DNA of 64,000 nucleotides from CAISIP01 sp031367285 (GCA_031367285.1 JANLPN010000336.1:1-64000); one strand, 5' to 3'. Shown: positions 34,415 to 43,292, numbered from the stretch's first letter. Program-made: numbers and translations. Notes: a model not told the origin generated them from the letters alone.

Positions 34415-34792
34415 TTACGAGCGCTGCGAAGCGCGACCCATCAGGCTCACCAGGGCCATCAGCGCTGCGCCGGTGGCGGCGGCGATAAGCATTGCTTTGA
34501 CCGGCTCCTCCTTGATGTAACTGACGGTGCTGTCGGATGCGCGCAAGGCCTTGTCACGCAGTTGCTGCGACGTGTCGCGCACGGTGTTGACACCGCGTTG
34601 TGCCAGCGCGCTGACTTGCTCGGTGGCGCGGTTCAACATGGGCGAAGCCTGCTCGCGCAAGTCGTGTACGGTTCCAGAGAGGCTGTCCAGCGCGCCGTTG
34701 GCGGCCTTTTGGGTCGACCTGATAGCGTGGTCGGCTGAAGCGGCGGCCTGGTCGGCAAGGTTGTTGGCAGGGGACAGGGGATTGACGGACAT
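34415..34792 (-). CDS. DUF883 (ElaB/YqjD-like) membrane-anchored protein
   Basis: 125 residues: a long amphipathic helical region with Ala/Gln/Asp heptads, then the signature IKEEPVKAMLIAAATGAALM with one C-terminal membrane helix. ElaB/YqjD proteins bind ribosomes at the inner membrane in stationary phase in E. coli. ATG at 34792 follows AAGGAA. It heads a three-gene operon. Confidence 0.88.
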   Translation of the reverse strand: MSVNPLSPANNLADQAAASADHAIRSTQKAANGALDSLSGTVHDLREQASPMLNRATEQVSALAQRGVNTVRDTSQQLRDKALRASDSTVSYIKEEPVKAMLIAAATGAALMALVSLMGRASQRS

Positions 34793-34870
34793 GGTGTTTC
34801 CTTGAGCTGGTTTGAAATTGGTGGGAGAGAAATGGGGGGAGCCCGGCGTTGCCGGCATTGCGGAGTTCAT

Positions 34871-35035
34871 TTAGTTCTTCCGCAGCAGACCGACCAGAAA
34901 GCTGGCAATTGCAAGCACGGCGAAAACAATAAACAGAATCTTGCCGATGCCCATGGCGCCAGCGGCGATGCCGCCGAAGCCGAACATTGCGGCGATCAAT
35001 GCGATAACGAAGAACACAACGGCGTAATGCAGCAT
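34871..35035 (-). CDS. DUF1328 small membrane protein
   Basis: 54 residues, two hydrophobic helices joined by a Gly-rich turn (FGFGGIAAGAMGIGK), ending LVGLLRKN: a typical DUF1328/YtjA protein, of unknown function and often stress-induced. ATG at 35035 follows AGGAG. A TCCTACGC-N16-CCGAC motif lies about 130 bp upstream on the same strand. Confidence 0.9.
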   Translation of the reverse strand: MLHYAVVFFVIALIAAMFGFGGIAAGAMGIGKILFIVFAVLAIASFLVGLLRKN

Positions 35036-35165
35036 GACAAAGCTCCTGGTTGGAAGGCGCCAGTGCGCCCCTGGGGTGGAAGGGTTTCGCAACGCGTGTC
35101 GCTGCGATGTTTCAAGTGTCACCGCTGCCACCGTCGGAGGCGATAGGCTGGTTCGCCGCACGCTT

Positions 35166-35194
35166 GTCGGGGGAGCCAGCGCGCCTGCGTAGGA
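35166..35194 (-). promoter_or_regulatory. TCCTACGC-N16-CCGAC motif upstream of DUF1328
   Basis: On the minus strand TCCTACGC (35194-35187) is followed after 16 bases by CCGAC (35170-35166). It lies between the 3' end of the CHASE3 kinase gene and the DUF1328 start, so it can only serve the latter. Confidence 0.45.
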
Positions 35195-35213
35195 CGCTGC
35201 TGACAGCGCCGCC

Positions 35214-36593
35214 CTAACCGAGCAGCGCTTCTTGGACGGCGGTCAGCGTGGACTGCGGCAAACTCGCGTGTATGCGGGTGCCTTGCCCCGGCACCGACGC
35301 CACGGTCAGCGCGCCACCCTCCGCCTCCACGCGAAAACGCATACCCACCAGCCCATGCGCGGACGCGCGTCTTGCGCCGGGGTCAAACCCGGCGCCGTCA
35401 TCGCGGACGGACACTTCGGCCTGGCCATCGCGGTTGCCCAAAGTGACCCAGACCGTTCGCGCCTGGGCATATTTGCTGATATTGGTAATGGCCTCCTGCA
35501 CCAGGCGGTAGACCACCAGTTCGGCGCTGACTTCCAGCTGTACTGGCTGCAGCGCGCATTGAACCTCGATGCCGGAACGCTCCGCAAATTCGCGCGCCAG
35601 AATTTCGAGTGCCGCCACCAGCCCCAGATTGCTCAACGCCGATGGCCGCAGATCCTCGATGATGCGGCGTTTTAGGGCAATGCCGCTGTTAAGGGTTTCC
35701 ACCAGATGCCCAAGCCGCTCCAGTGCTTCGGGGGCGATGCCGGCCAAGCGGGACTTGATGCGCGCAGCGTCGAGTTTGGCCGACGTCAGCAGTGCGCCCA
35801 GTTCGTCATGCAGGTCGCGCGCCAGCCGGCTGCGTTCGTCTTCGCGCGCAGTCTGCAGATGCTGCGTCAGTTCGGTGAGCTGGGCCGTGCGCTGCGCCAC
35901 TTCGCCCTCCAGCCGGTCACGTTCGGCCTGCACCGCGCGTTTTGCCTCGAACTGCTGTTGCACCAGCGCGCTGGATTGGCGCAGGTACAGAAACAGCGCC
36001 AGCAGGCTGATTGCGCTCAGCGCCGCAACACCGATGCGGCTTAGCATCAGGGTGCGGTAAACGTCCTCGCGACTCTGCGCTACGTTGCCGGTTTCCCGCG
36101 TCAGCAGCTCGGCCCCCAGCACCCGGATCGCCTCCATCTTTTCCTTGCCGATACCGCTCAGCATCAGATCGCGTGTTTGCGCGCTTTTGCCTTCCTGATG
36201 CAGCTGAATCGTCAGCGCGAGTTCGGACAGCTTGGTATCGGTCAGGTCGCGCATTTTCTTGAGCACCTCGATAGCCGCGGGTTCGCGCGCGTAGTACGCG
36301 TCCAGAAACGCGTAGGCCTCGCCGATGCGCCCGACAGCGGTGTCATAGGGTTGAAGGTAGTCCTTGCGGTCCGTCAACAGGTAGCCGCGCTGCCCGCTCT
36401 CGGCGTCCAGAATGCTTTGCGCCAGGCCCATGATGGCGGCGCGCGCCGTGCCCATCTTGCCCAAGTCGTCCAGGGACCGCACGGAGCGCCAATACGAACC
36501 TTCGCTGATAAGCACCATCGCCAGTACGGCGACGCAGGCCAGCGGAAAGACAAAAGGGCTGCGGCGGACCGCCTCGATAACATCTACCTTCAT
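35214..36593 (-). CDS. CHASE3 sensor histidine kinase (NarL/HisKA_3 type)
   Basis: 459 residues. Two membrane segments (about residues 14-33 and 185-205) bracket a periplasmic CHASE3 domain with the typical QSILDAESGQRGYLLT. A coiled coil, HisKA_3 (RSRLARDLHDELGALL, phospho-His in DLHDE) and a short HATPase_c (RDDGAGF, GLVGMRFRVEAEGG) follow. Its start is 50 bp from the divergent LuxR-type regulator gene at 36644, its evident partner. ATG at 36593 follows TTTGGAG and replaces an upstream TTG. Confidence 0.92.
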   Translation of the reverse strand: MKVDVIEAVRRSPFVFPLACVAVLAMVLISEGSYWRSVRSLDDLGKMGTARAAIMGLAQSILDAESGQRGYLLTDRKDYLQPYDTAVGRIGEAYAFLDAYYAREPAAIEVLKKMRDLTDTKLSELALTIQLHQEGKSAQTRDLMLSGIGKEKMEAIRVLGAELLTRETGNVAQSREDVYRTLMLSRIGVAALSAISLLALFLYLRQSSALVQQQFEAKRAVQAERDRLEGEVAQRTAQLTELTQHLQTAREDERSRLARDLHDELGALLTSAKLDAARIKSRLAGIAPEALERLGHLVETLNSGIALKRRIIEDLRPSALSNLGLVAALEILAREFAERSGIEVQCALQPVQLEVSAELVVYRLVQEAITNISKYAQARTVWVTLGNRDGQAEVSVRDDGAGFDPGARRASAHGLVGMRFRVEAEGGALTVASVPGQGTRIHASLPQSTLTAVQEALLG

Positions 36594-36643
36594 GGCGCGC
36601 TCCAAAGTGTGGGATCATCGGCGCAGGAGGCTTGCCAACGACC

Positions 36644-37276
36644 ATGATTCGAATTGCCATTGTTGACGACCATGCCATGGTGCGCGCTGGTCTGCGCCAG
36701 TTTTTTGCCGACCAGATCGACTTCCAGGTGGTTGGCGAAGCCGCCACGGGCCGACAGGCGCTCGACATCGTGCGCAAAGGTGAGGTGGATGTGATCCTGA
36801 TGGACATTTCCATGCCCGACCAGAGCGGCGTCGATGCGTTGGCGGCCATCAAGGCACGCGCGCCGGATCTGCCGGTGCTGATACTGTCCGGTTTTCCGGA
36901 AGAGCATTACGCCACCACTTTGCTGCGCCAGGGCGCTAGCGGTTACCTGAACAAGGATTGCGACCCGGAAGAAATCGTCAAGGCGATCCGTACCGTGTAC
37001 CGCGGCCGTAAATACATTACGGCCGGCGTGGCCGAACGGCTGGCCGAGGCCTTTACCGGCGGTGGTGACAAGCCGCTTCATGAGCAATTGTCGGAGCGCG
37101 AGTTGCAGGTGTTCCTGCGGTTGGCCAAGGGTGAAACTATTGGGCACATGGCCGTCAGCATGTCGCTCAGCGTAAAGACCGTCAGCACCTACCGTACCCG
37201 CGTAATGGAAAAGATGAAGCTTGAGTCCAACAGCGACCTGACCTACTACGCGCTGAAAAACGGCCTGATTCAGTAG
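36644..37276 (+). CDS. NarL/LuxR family response regulator
   Basis: 210 residues. Receiver: acidic pair VDDH, phospho-Asp in LMDISMPDQSG, Ser in ILSGFP and Lys in LNKDCD. The C-terminal GerE/LuxR helix-turn-helix is LSERELQVFLRLAKGETIG followed by MSLSVKTVSTYRTRVM. Divergent from its cognate CHASE3 kinase with 50 bp between, so the shared promoter may be autoregulated. AGGAGG lies 13 bp before the ATG. Confidence 0.93.
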   Translation: MIRIAIVDDHAMVRAGLRQFFADQIDFQVVGEAATGRQALDIVRKGEVDVILMDISMPDQSGVDALAAIKARAPDLPVLILSGFPEEHYATTLLRQGASGYLNKDCDPEEIVKAIRTVYRGRKYITAGVAERLAEAFTGGGDKPLHEQLSERELQVFLRLAKGETIGHMAVSMSLSVKTVSTYRTRVMEKMKLESNSDLTYYALKNGLIQ

Positions 37277-37279
37277 CCT

Positions 37280-37413
37280 GGCGGCTCATTCAGCCGCCTT
37301 CGTGGTCTGCACTGCGGTCCTATGAGCCTTGGGAACGGCCCGGCGGCTCATTCGGCAGCCTTCGTGCTCTGCACTGCGGTCCTATGAGCCTTGGGAACGG
37401 CCCGGCGGCTCAT
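37280..37413 (-). repeat. Tandem ATGA-bounded 62-bp repeats (2.1 copies)
   Basis: On the minus strand ATGAGCCGCC begins at 37413, 37351 and 37289, a strict 62-bp period; the first two units are complete and nearly identical, the third ends after ~10 bp. The first ATGA contains the stop codon of the receiver gene ending at 37410. Each unit carries GGGCCGTTCCCAAGGC and a TGC-AGA-GCA hairpin at the place where the 27287 copy has GCCC-ATT-GGGC. Confidence 0.75.
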
Positions 37414-37820
37414 GCCAACCTGCCAGAGCCGCTGTCGCTGGGGGTGCCCTCGGCCAGGGTGGCGCAGTATTGAATCAGCGCATCGATTTCATTGGATTTG
37501 TCGAACACCTGGTCGGCGCCCAGTTCCATGCATTTGCGCCGTATGTCCGCTGTGGCGTAGTTGCTCAGTACCACCAGATGGTGGCCTAGTGCCATGGCAT
37601 GCGCCGCCCGGATGACGCCCAGGCCAGAGCCGCCCTTCAAGAAAATGTCTACGATCACCAGATCGGCCCGGTTGCTTTCCTTGGCAAGCCAGGACACCGC
37701 GGACGATTCATCTTCGGCCGTGCCAACCACCCGGATCGGCACCAGTTCCTCCAGGGTAGCGATTAGGCTCTCACGAATAACCTGGCTGTCTTCGACGATA
37801 AAAGTCTTCAGCTGGTGCAT
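37410..37820 (-). CDS. Single-domain response regulator
   Basis: A 136-residue receiver: acidic pair VEDSQ, phospho-Asp in IVDIFLKGGSGLG, Ser in VVLSNYA and Lys in FDKSNE. No output domain is attached. Its stop codon is formed inside the first ATGA of the tandem 62-bp repeat. It is convergent with the LuxR-type regulator. The start at 37820 has only a weak GAGA ribosome site; a longer frame exists upstream but enters the transglutaminase region. Confidence 0.85.
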   Translation of the reverse strand: MHQLKTFIVEDSQVIRESLIATLEELVPIRVVGTAEDESSAVSWLAKESNRADLVIVDIFLKGGSGLGVIRAAHAMALGHHLVVLSNYATADIRRKCMELGADQVFDKSNEIDALIQYCATLAEGTPSDSGSGRLA

Positions 37821-38013
37821 CAACGTTGTCTCTGGTTCCCCGAAATACAGGGCCTGTGGCTCGCGCCCGGCGTTGTGGTGGTTTTGTTTGGCATGGCAAT
37901 CCAGCGCCGATATTCGGCCAACCATGGTCAAGGCAGAACCACTCGCGACCAGTATGCCTGCGAAATTACGCCGCTGCCACCCGCCACCGGCCCGCCTGGG
38001 TGTCAGACGATTC

Positions 38014-38961
38014 CTACGCTGAAGTTCCGGTTTGGCGCGATATCGCATTGGCGTGTCCCTCTGGTTGTGGCGCTGCTTGCGGACGCACCAGTCTGATTTC
38101 GGGGCTCATGGCGACCATACGCGCCGGTCCAAAAATGGTGGCAAAGGCCACATCCTTGGCGTCGCGTCCGCTGGCCAGCCGCACCACGTGCTCCACTGGT
38201 GCCATTCCGGTCGGGTCGAACTGCACCCAGCGCCCACCGAGGTAAGCCTCGAAGATGGCATGGAAGTCCGGCGGCGGCTCAGGGAAACTCGCGTACCCGC
38301 TGACCAGCCGCGCCGGAATGTTCAGCGCGCGGCAAAACGTGACGGACAGGTGCGCGAAGTCGCGGCATACGCCGGCGCGCTGCAGGTACACGTCGCGCGC
38401 GGTGGTGGTGGCGTTGGTCGAGCCGATACGGTATTCGATATGGTTGCGCACCCAGTCGCAGATCGCCATGACGCGTGTGTAACCACCCGGAAGCATGCCG
38501 AAAATCCGCTGTGCGTCCTGCCCCAGATGGTCGGACTCGCAATAACGCGTGGGCATCAGAAAACGCAGCACGTCGTCCGGAATCTCGCGCACCGGCACTT
38601 CCTGCGCGGCCTGGTCAGCCGGGGTGGTATCCCGGTCCACGGTGGCGCGGTAACTTATGCTGAACGGACCCGCCTCAGCCTGCAGCCGCAGAAAGCGGTT
38701 GCCCGAGTGCGGATCGATGTAGCTACGCGAGGGCGTTGGTGGCTCGATCAGCAGCGTTTCCCGCAACACCGTTTGACCTTCGCCGTTGGCGGCATGAATC
38801 AGGAAAATGAATTCGCTGGGGCCATCAATCTGGTAGGCAAGTGTGCAATCGATTTCCAGCCGGGCGGAGCCCGGCTGTGGCGGTACGCCGTCTTGCGCAC
38901 CCGCTTCGGGTCGGCGCAACGGTGCGCCAGTGGCGCTTGTGGTGGGGCTTGTATCAGGCAT
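38014..38961 (-). CDS. Transglutaminase-like domain protein
   Basis: A 315-residue protein with a beta-rich N-terminal part and a transglutaminase-like cysteine-protease fold. The triad is visible: Cys in RAGVCRDFAHL, His in DFHAIFEAY and Asp in FDPTGMAP. Such bacterial proteins are often found beside stress or peptide-modifying genes, and substrates are unknown. The ATG at 38961 is tentative; in-frame alternatives lie upstream to 39078. A TCCTACGC element with CCGAC at N19 lies upstream (39055-39086). Confidence 0.85.
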   Translation of the reverse strand: MPDTSPTTSATGAPLRRPEAGAQDGVPPQPGSARLEIDCTLAYQIDGPSEFIFLIHAANGEGQTVLRETLLIEPPTPSRSYIDPHSGNRFLRLQAEAGPFSISYRATVDRDTTPADQAAQEVPVREIPDDVLRFLMPTRYCESDHLGQDAQRIFGMLPGGYTRVMAICDWVRNHIEYRIGSTNATTTARDVYLQRAGVCRDFAHLSVTFCRALNIPARLVSGYASFPEPPPDFHAIFEAYLGGRWVQFDPTGMAPVEHVVRLASGRDAKDVAFATIFGPARMVAMSPEIRLVRPQAAPQPEGHANAISRQTGTSA

Positions 38962-39054
38962 ACCACGTATTCGACCAGCGTTTGCCTGCATCCGTAATAA
39001 GCGCTCGCGCGGAGGCACTGTAAGACAAAGGCCTGACCGTGCAAGCCGGGCGGC

Positions 39055-39086
39055 GTCGGCCTGCAGGCGGCGGCGCATGCGTAGGA
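39055..39086 (-). promoter_or_regulatory. TCCTACGC-N19-CCGAC, variant spacing
   Basis: On the minus strand TCCTACGC (39086-39079) precedes CCGAC (39059-39055) by 19 rather than 16 bases, about 95 bp upstream of the transglutaminase start. It could be a weaker version of the motif or coincidence. Confidence 0.25.
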
Positions 39087-39213
39087 CATCTACTACCCCA
39101 ACTGGCGGCGCAGTCCGCTGTACGCCCGCCGCGCACTATTCGACACTGGCCTCACCAAGTGCTTGCTTCTGCCCGCTCCGGGTTTGGCATCCACGACTCT
39201 TCAAAGGACATTC

Positions 39214-40023
39214 ATGAAAACGACACTCAGAAACACCCTGGCCCTGGCCACCGTGGCGATTGCTACGCAGGTCATGGCACAGGTTACCTTTTACGAGAAA
39301 GAGCGCTTTGAAGGGCAATCATTCACCACCCAACGGCCGGTGGCCAATTTCGACCGGTACGGTTTTAACGACCGCGCCTCATCGGTGACGGTTGCTGGCC
39401 AGCGTTGGGAGGTGTGCGAGGACGCCCGCTTCAGCGGCCGTTGCGTCATATTGCGGCCTGGCAACTACCCGTCGCTGTCTGCCATGGGCTTGAACAACCA
39501 GGTTTCCTCGGTTCGTGGCGTGAACCGGAACGCGCGTTTTGACGATGAGCGTTATGCGCCGGCGCCGATGCCGGTGTATGACGGGCACCGGCGTAACAAC
39601 GAACGCCTGTACCAGGCTGACGTGACATCGGTGCGCGCGGTGGTCGGGCCTCCGGAGCAGCGTTGCTGGGTTGAACGCGAACAGGTCATGCAGGAGAAAA
39701 GCGGTTCCAACGTCGGTGCCGGCGTCGTCGGCGCGGTGATAGGCGGCATTCTGGGCCACCAGATTGGCGACGGTCGCGGTCGTGATCTGGCCACCGTTGG
39801 CGGGGCGATTGCAGGAGGTGCGGTAGGTGCCACCGTAGGCCGCCACAACAACCCGCAACCCACTACCCGCGACGTGCAGCGTTGCGCAACCGTGCCGGCC
39901 CAGACCCAGCCCACCTCATGGGACGTGACCTACAACTTCCGTGGCCAGGACCATCGGGTGCAGATGACTACACCGCCCGGAGCCACGGTCACGGTAAATC
40001 GCGACGGTGAGCCGCGCGCCTGA
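39214..40023 (+). CDS. Beta/gamma-crystallin-like protein with glycine zipper
   Basis: A 269-residue exported protein with a cleavable signal peptide (ending QVMAQ). The mature part opens with a beta/gamma-crystallin-type Greek-key repeat (VTFYEKERFEGQSFTT, then EVCEDARFSGRCVILRPG, then LSAMGLNNQVSSVR). The middle has a glycine-zipper (GAGVVGAVIGGILGHQIGDG, then GGAIAGGAVGATVG), as in outer-membrane 17-kDa/SlyB proteins. The end is a short beta domain. ATG follows AAAGGA. The combination suggests an envelope stress or calcium-binding role, which is not shown. Confidence 0.85.
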   Translation: MKTTLRNTLALATVAIATQVMAQVTFYEKERFEGQSFTTQRPVANFDRYGFNDRASSVTVAGQRWEVCEDARFSGRCVILRPGNYPSLSAMGLNNQVSSVRGVNRNARFDDERYAPAPMPVYDGHRRNNERLYQADVTSVRAVVGPPEQRCWVEREQVMQEKSGSNVGAGVVGAVIGGILGHQIGDGRGRDLATVGGAIAGGAVGATVGRHNNPQPTTRDVQRCATVPAQTQPTSWDVTYNFRGQDHRVQMTTPPGATVTVNRDGEPRA

Positions 40024-40062
40024 GCGCATCCTTTGCATCAAACCGAAACGAAAGCCAGAACC

Positions 40063-40212
40063 ATGACTTTTGTATCCCTGTTCCTTGCCGCGTTGCTTCC
40101 CGCAATCGGCCTGGTGCTGTGGGTTGGCCGCGCCATCATGGCCCAGGCGGCAACCATACATTCGTTCAGCAATTTCGAAGGCATGCACTTCGAAGACGCG
40201 AGCACTTCGTAA
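40063..40212 (+). CDS. Small putative exported or membrane peptide
   Basis: 49 residues: one hydrophobic helix (residues 3-22) followed by a short polar tail ending EGMHFEDASTS. No recognised family. It lies between two exported-protein genes, 39 bp after the first and 20 bp before the second. There is no strong ribosome site, so it may be a chance frame. Confidence 0.4.
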   Translation: MTFVSLFLAALLPAIGLVLWVGRAIMAQAATIHSFSNFEGMHFEDASTS

Positions 40213-40232
40213 CCAACCAGGAGAATTTATCC

Positions 40233-40790
40233 ATGAACCACTTCAACACTCTCAAGACTACGCTCACTGCTGCCGCAATGCTGCTGTTTGTGGCATCCCA
40301 GGCACAGGCCGCGCAAATGGACAAGGCGGCCTACAAGACGGAAAAGACGCGCATCAGCGCCGACTACAAGGTTGACAAGGCGGCTTGTTCTTCCTTGACC
40401 AAAAACGCAAAAGACATTTGCATGGAGCAGGCCAAAGGCAAGGAAAAGGTAGCCTACGCGGAGGCTGAATACGGCTACACGGGCAAGCCGGCCGACCAGG
40501 CCAAAATTATGAAGGTGAAGGCGGAAACTGGCTATGCCATCGCCAAGGAAAAATGCGATGACCTGGCAGGCAATGCCAAAGATGTCTGTATCAAGGAAGC
40601 CAAGGCCGTTAAGGTGAAGGCGCTGGTGGATGCCAAGACCAGCAAGCAGATTGCCGAAGTGAAGATGGATGGCGCGCAGGAAAAGCGCGACGCCGACTAC
40701 AAGGTGGCGACCGAGAAATGCGACGCCATGGCGGGTGATGCAAAAACCAATTGCATCAGTGCGGCCAAGGCAAAATTTGGCAAGTCCTGA
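40233..40790 (+). CDS. Exported protein with three C-x8-C repeats
   Basis: 185 residues with a cleavable signal peptide (ending SQAQA). The mature part is Lys/Ala-rich and helical and carries three copies of a ~20-residue motif: ACSSLTKNAKDICMEQAK, KCDDLAGNAKDVCIKEAK and KCDAMAGDAKTNCISAAK. Each has two Cys eight residues apart and could form a helical-hairpin disulfide. No function is known to me. ATG follows AGGAG. It is probably a periplasmic stress protein. Confidence 0.8.
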   Translation: MNHFNTLKTTLTAAAMLLFVASQAQAAQMDKAAYKTEKTRISADYKVDKAACSSLTKNAKDICMEQAKGKEKVAYAEAEYGYTGKPADQAKIMKVKAETGYAIAKEKCDDLAGNAKDVCIKEAKAVKVKALVDAKTSKQIAEVKMDGAQEKRDADYKVATEKCDAMAGDAKTNCISAAKAKFGKS

Positions 40791-40800
40791 GCGTGGCCCG

Positions 40801-41019
40801 ATGACCGCATCCGTCAATACGCGCAAGAGGCCTGGCACGCGCACCACGCCGGCTCCGAAATTGCCGCATGAGCAGGACGAGTCGGTAGGTATGACGGACG
40901 GTATTCCCAGCGAGCCGATGCGCCAGGCGCACAGGGATCTGGAGCGCGGCTTGCAGGATACCGACCGCGGCCCGGCGGCAGGTATTGCCTACAAGAAGTT
41001 GAAGGGGAGGGCCCTGTGA
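40801..41019 (+). CDS. Small hydrophilic protein preceding catalase
   Basis: 72 residues, basic N-terminus then acidic (LPHEQDESVGMTDGIPSEPM) and a C-terminal helix (LERGLQDTDRGPAA, ending KKLKGRAL). It begins 10 bp after the cysteine-repeat gene, and its stop overlaps the GTG of the catalase gene by GTGA, so the two are translationally coupled. Function unknown; co-occurrence with catalase suggests oxidative stress. Confidence 0.7.
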   Translation: MTASVNTRKRPGTRTTPAPKLPHEQDESVGMTDGIPSEPMRQAHRDLERGLQDTDRGPAAGIAYKKLKGRAL

Positions 41020-43292
41020 GATCTTCCACCCGCGGCAAGAATACCGTGCCGGCGTCCAAGGTCAAAAGCCTCGAGCAGCAGGCCGCCGACTTTACTGCCG
41101 AAGGTTCACCGCCGCCTGGCTTGGTGGCAAAAAAGGCGCCTGTAACCTTCGAAGGGCCGGACACCAAACAGAAGACGCTGGACAAGGCGCGTGTACAGGA
41201 ACTTGACTACCTCACCACGAACCAGGGCCTTAGGCTGCCGGACAACCACAACTCGCTCAAGGCCGGTGCGCGCGGGCCGACGTTACTGGAAGATTTCATA
41301 TTGCGCGAGAAGATCACGCATTTTGACCATGAACGGATTCCAGAACGGGCCGTCCATGCGCGAGGTGCCGGTGCGCATGGCTACTTTGAGGTGTACCAGT
41401 CGTGCGCGGAATTGACCTGCGCCGGCTTTCTGGCCGACCCCGCGATCAGGACGCCGGTTTTCGCGCGCTTCTCGACCGTGGCCGGCTCGCGCGGCTCCGC
41501 CGACACGGTGCGCGACGCGCGCGGCTTTGCGGTCAAGTTCTACACCCATGAGGGCAACTACGACCTGGTGGGCAACAACATCCCGGTGTTTTTTATCCAG
41601 GACGCGATCAAGTTTCCCGACCTGATCCATGCCGTCAAGCCCGAGCCGCACAACGAGATCCCGCAGGCCGCGAGCGCCCACGACACGTTCTGGGACTTCG
41701 CGACGCTGATGCCTGAGTGCACCCATATGCTGATGTGGGTCATGTCAGACCGCGCCATTCCACGTAGCCTGCGCATGATGGAAGGTTTTGGTGTACACAC
41801 CTTTCGCCTAATCAATGCCCAGGGTGAATCGCACTTCGTCAAGTTTCACTGGAAACCCAAACTCGGAACCCACGCGCTGGCCTGGGACGAAGCGCAAAAG
41901 CTGGCCGGCAAGGACGCTGACTTTCACCGCCGCGACCTCTGGGAGGCAATCAACGGTGGCAACTTCCCCGAATGGGAACTGGGTATCCAGGTGGTGCCCC
42001 AGGCCGACGAACGGCGTTTTGATTTCGACCTGTTGGACCCGACCAAGCTGATACCTGAGGAGTTGGTACCGGTGCGCCGCATTGGGCGCATGGTGCTGAA
42101 CCGCAATCCGGACAATTTTTTTGCGGAGACGGAGCAGGTGGCGTTTCACCCGGGCCATCTGGTGCCGGGTATCGACTTCTCGAACGATCCCTTGCTACAG
42201 GGGCGGCTGTTTTCCTACACCGACACCCAGCTCTCGCGCCTGGGTGGGCCAAATTTCCACGAGTTGCCGATCAACAAGGGTGTGTGCCCGATGCACAATT
42301 TCCAGCGTGATGGCATCCATCGCCAGAATATCGGTGCGGGACGGGTGGCCTACGAGCCCAATACCCTGGCTACAGGAACCGAGTTTCGAGTCGATGGTGG
42401 TGCGTCGGACCCCATAGGTTCCACCGGTTTCACGAGTTTCGCTGAGGCACTGGAGCCACCCAAGCTGCGCCAGCGCAACGGCTCGTTCAACGACCATTTT
42501 TCTCAGGCCCGCATGTTCTGGATAAGCCAGACCGTTACCGAGCAGGACCACATCGTGGCTGCGTTCCAGTTCGAGTTGTCCAAGCTGGAAACGCCGGCGA
42601 TCCGCCAACGCATGGTGGATAACCTGGCCCACGTGGATAGTGCGCTGGCGCACCGTGTTGCTGCACCGCTGGGTATAGAGGCACCGGACGCCGACGCGGC
42701 GGCGGCACGGCCCGGCTTTCGCCAGGCGCCGTTCAAGGTGGCAGTCAAGGCGTCCCCGGCGCTGAGCATGGCGGCTGCAGGAGGCATGCTGATCGCGACG
42801 CGCAGGGTCGCCGTTTTAGTGGCCGATGGGGTGGATGGCGAGGCGGTGGAAAACGTGTGCCGGTCGCTGGCGGAGGCGGGCGCGCAATCCAAGCTGCTGG
42901 CTGCGTCACTGGGCAGCGTCAACACTGCTCAAGGTGGCCGCCTGAAGGTGGATCAGACATTGGTGACCACGCCGTCCGTGCTGTTTGACGCGGTGTATCT
43001 CCCGCCCCTGGCCAAAGGTCCTGCACTGCTGTCCACCAACGGCGACGCCGTGCATTTTGTGCTGGAAGCCTACAAACACTGCAAGGCCATAGCCGCGTCG
43101 GGAACGGGGGCGGCCTTGTTGTCCAGCCTGGGCATCGCGCCACTCACGGCCCAGGGCATGGCGCAGCCGCAAGCAGGAGTGGTGTTGTGCGGGCCCGGTG
43201 AGGTGGCGGCGGCGTTTACGGAGGCGTTTATCTCTGCCATCAGCCGCCACCGCCATTGGGACCGCGGCAATATCGCCGCCGTGCCGGCATAA
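41016..43292 (+). CDS. katE: Large-subunit catalase (HPII/KatE type)
   Basis: A 758-residue clade 2 catalase that disproportionates hydrogen peroxide in the cytoplasm. Catalytic His lies in RAVHARGAGAHGYFE, Asn in YDLVGNNIPVFFIQDA and the heme-ligand Tyr in LFSYTDTQLSRLGGPNF. The C-terminal ~160 residues form the class I glutamine amidotransferase/DJ-1-like domain found in HPII (RRVAVLVADGVDGEAVENV). It starts with GTG overlapping the previous stop. The organism is therefore prepared for peroxide stress. Confidence 0.95.
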   Translation: MRSSTRGKNTVPASKVKSLEQQAADFTAEGSPPPGLVAKKAPVTFEGPDTKQKTLDKARVQELDYLTTNQGLRLPDNHNSLKAGARGPTLLEDFILREKITHFDHERIPERAVHARGAGAHGYFEVYQSCAELTCAGFLADPAIRTPVFARFSTVAGSRGSADTVRDARGFAVKFYTHEGNYDLVGNNIPVFFIQDAIKFPDLIHAVKPEPHNEIPQAASAHDTFWDFATLMPECTHMLMWVMSDRAIPRSLRMMEGFGVHTFRLINAQGESHFVKFHWKPKLGTHALAWDEAQKLAGKDADFHRRDLWEAINGGNFPEWELGIQVVPQADERRFDFDLLDPTKLIPEELVPVRRIGRMVLNRNPDNFFAETEQVAFHPGHLVPGIDFSNDPLLQGRLFSYTDTQLSRLGGPNFHELPINKGVCPMHNFQRDGIHRQNIGAGRVAYEPNTLATGTEFRVDGGASDPIGSTGFTSFAEALEPPKLRQRNGSFNDHFSQARMFWISQTVTEQDHIVAAFQFELSKLETPAIRQRMVDNLAHVDSALAHRVAAPLGIEAPDADAAAARPGFRQAPFKVAVKASPALSMAAAGGMLIATRRVAVLVADGVDGEAVENVCRSLAEAGAQSKLLAASLGSVNTAQGGRLKVDQTLVTTPSVLFDAVYLPPLAKGPALLSTNGDAVHFVLEAYKHCKAIAASGTGAALLSSLGIAPLTAQGMAQPQAGVVLCGPGEVAAAFTEAFISAISRHRHWDRGNIAAVPA

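Noticed and set aside
33490..35035. Prophage remnant, because of the holin-like gene
   Set aside because: The holin-like protein belongs to the YqjD/E/K envelope cluster; no other phage genes or integrase are present.
38018..38050. Another TCCTACGC site near the end of the first transglutaminase gene
   Set aside because: It points away from any nearby gene start and the second half at the fixed offset is CGCGA rather than CCGAC.
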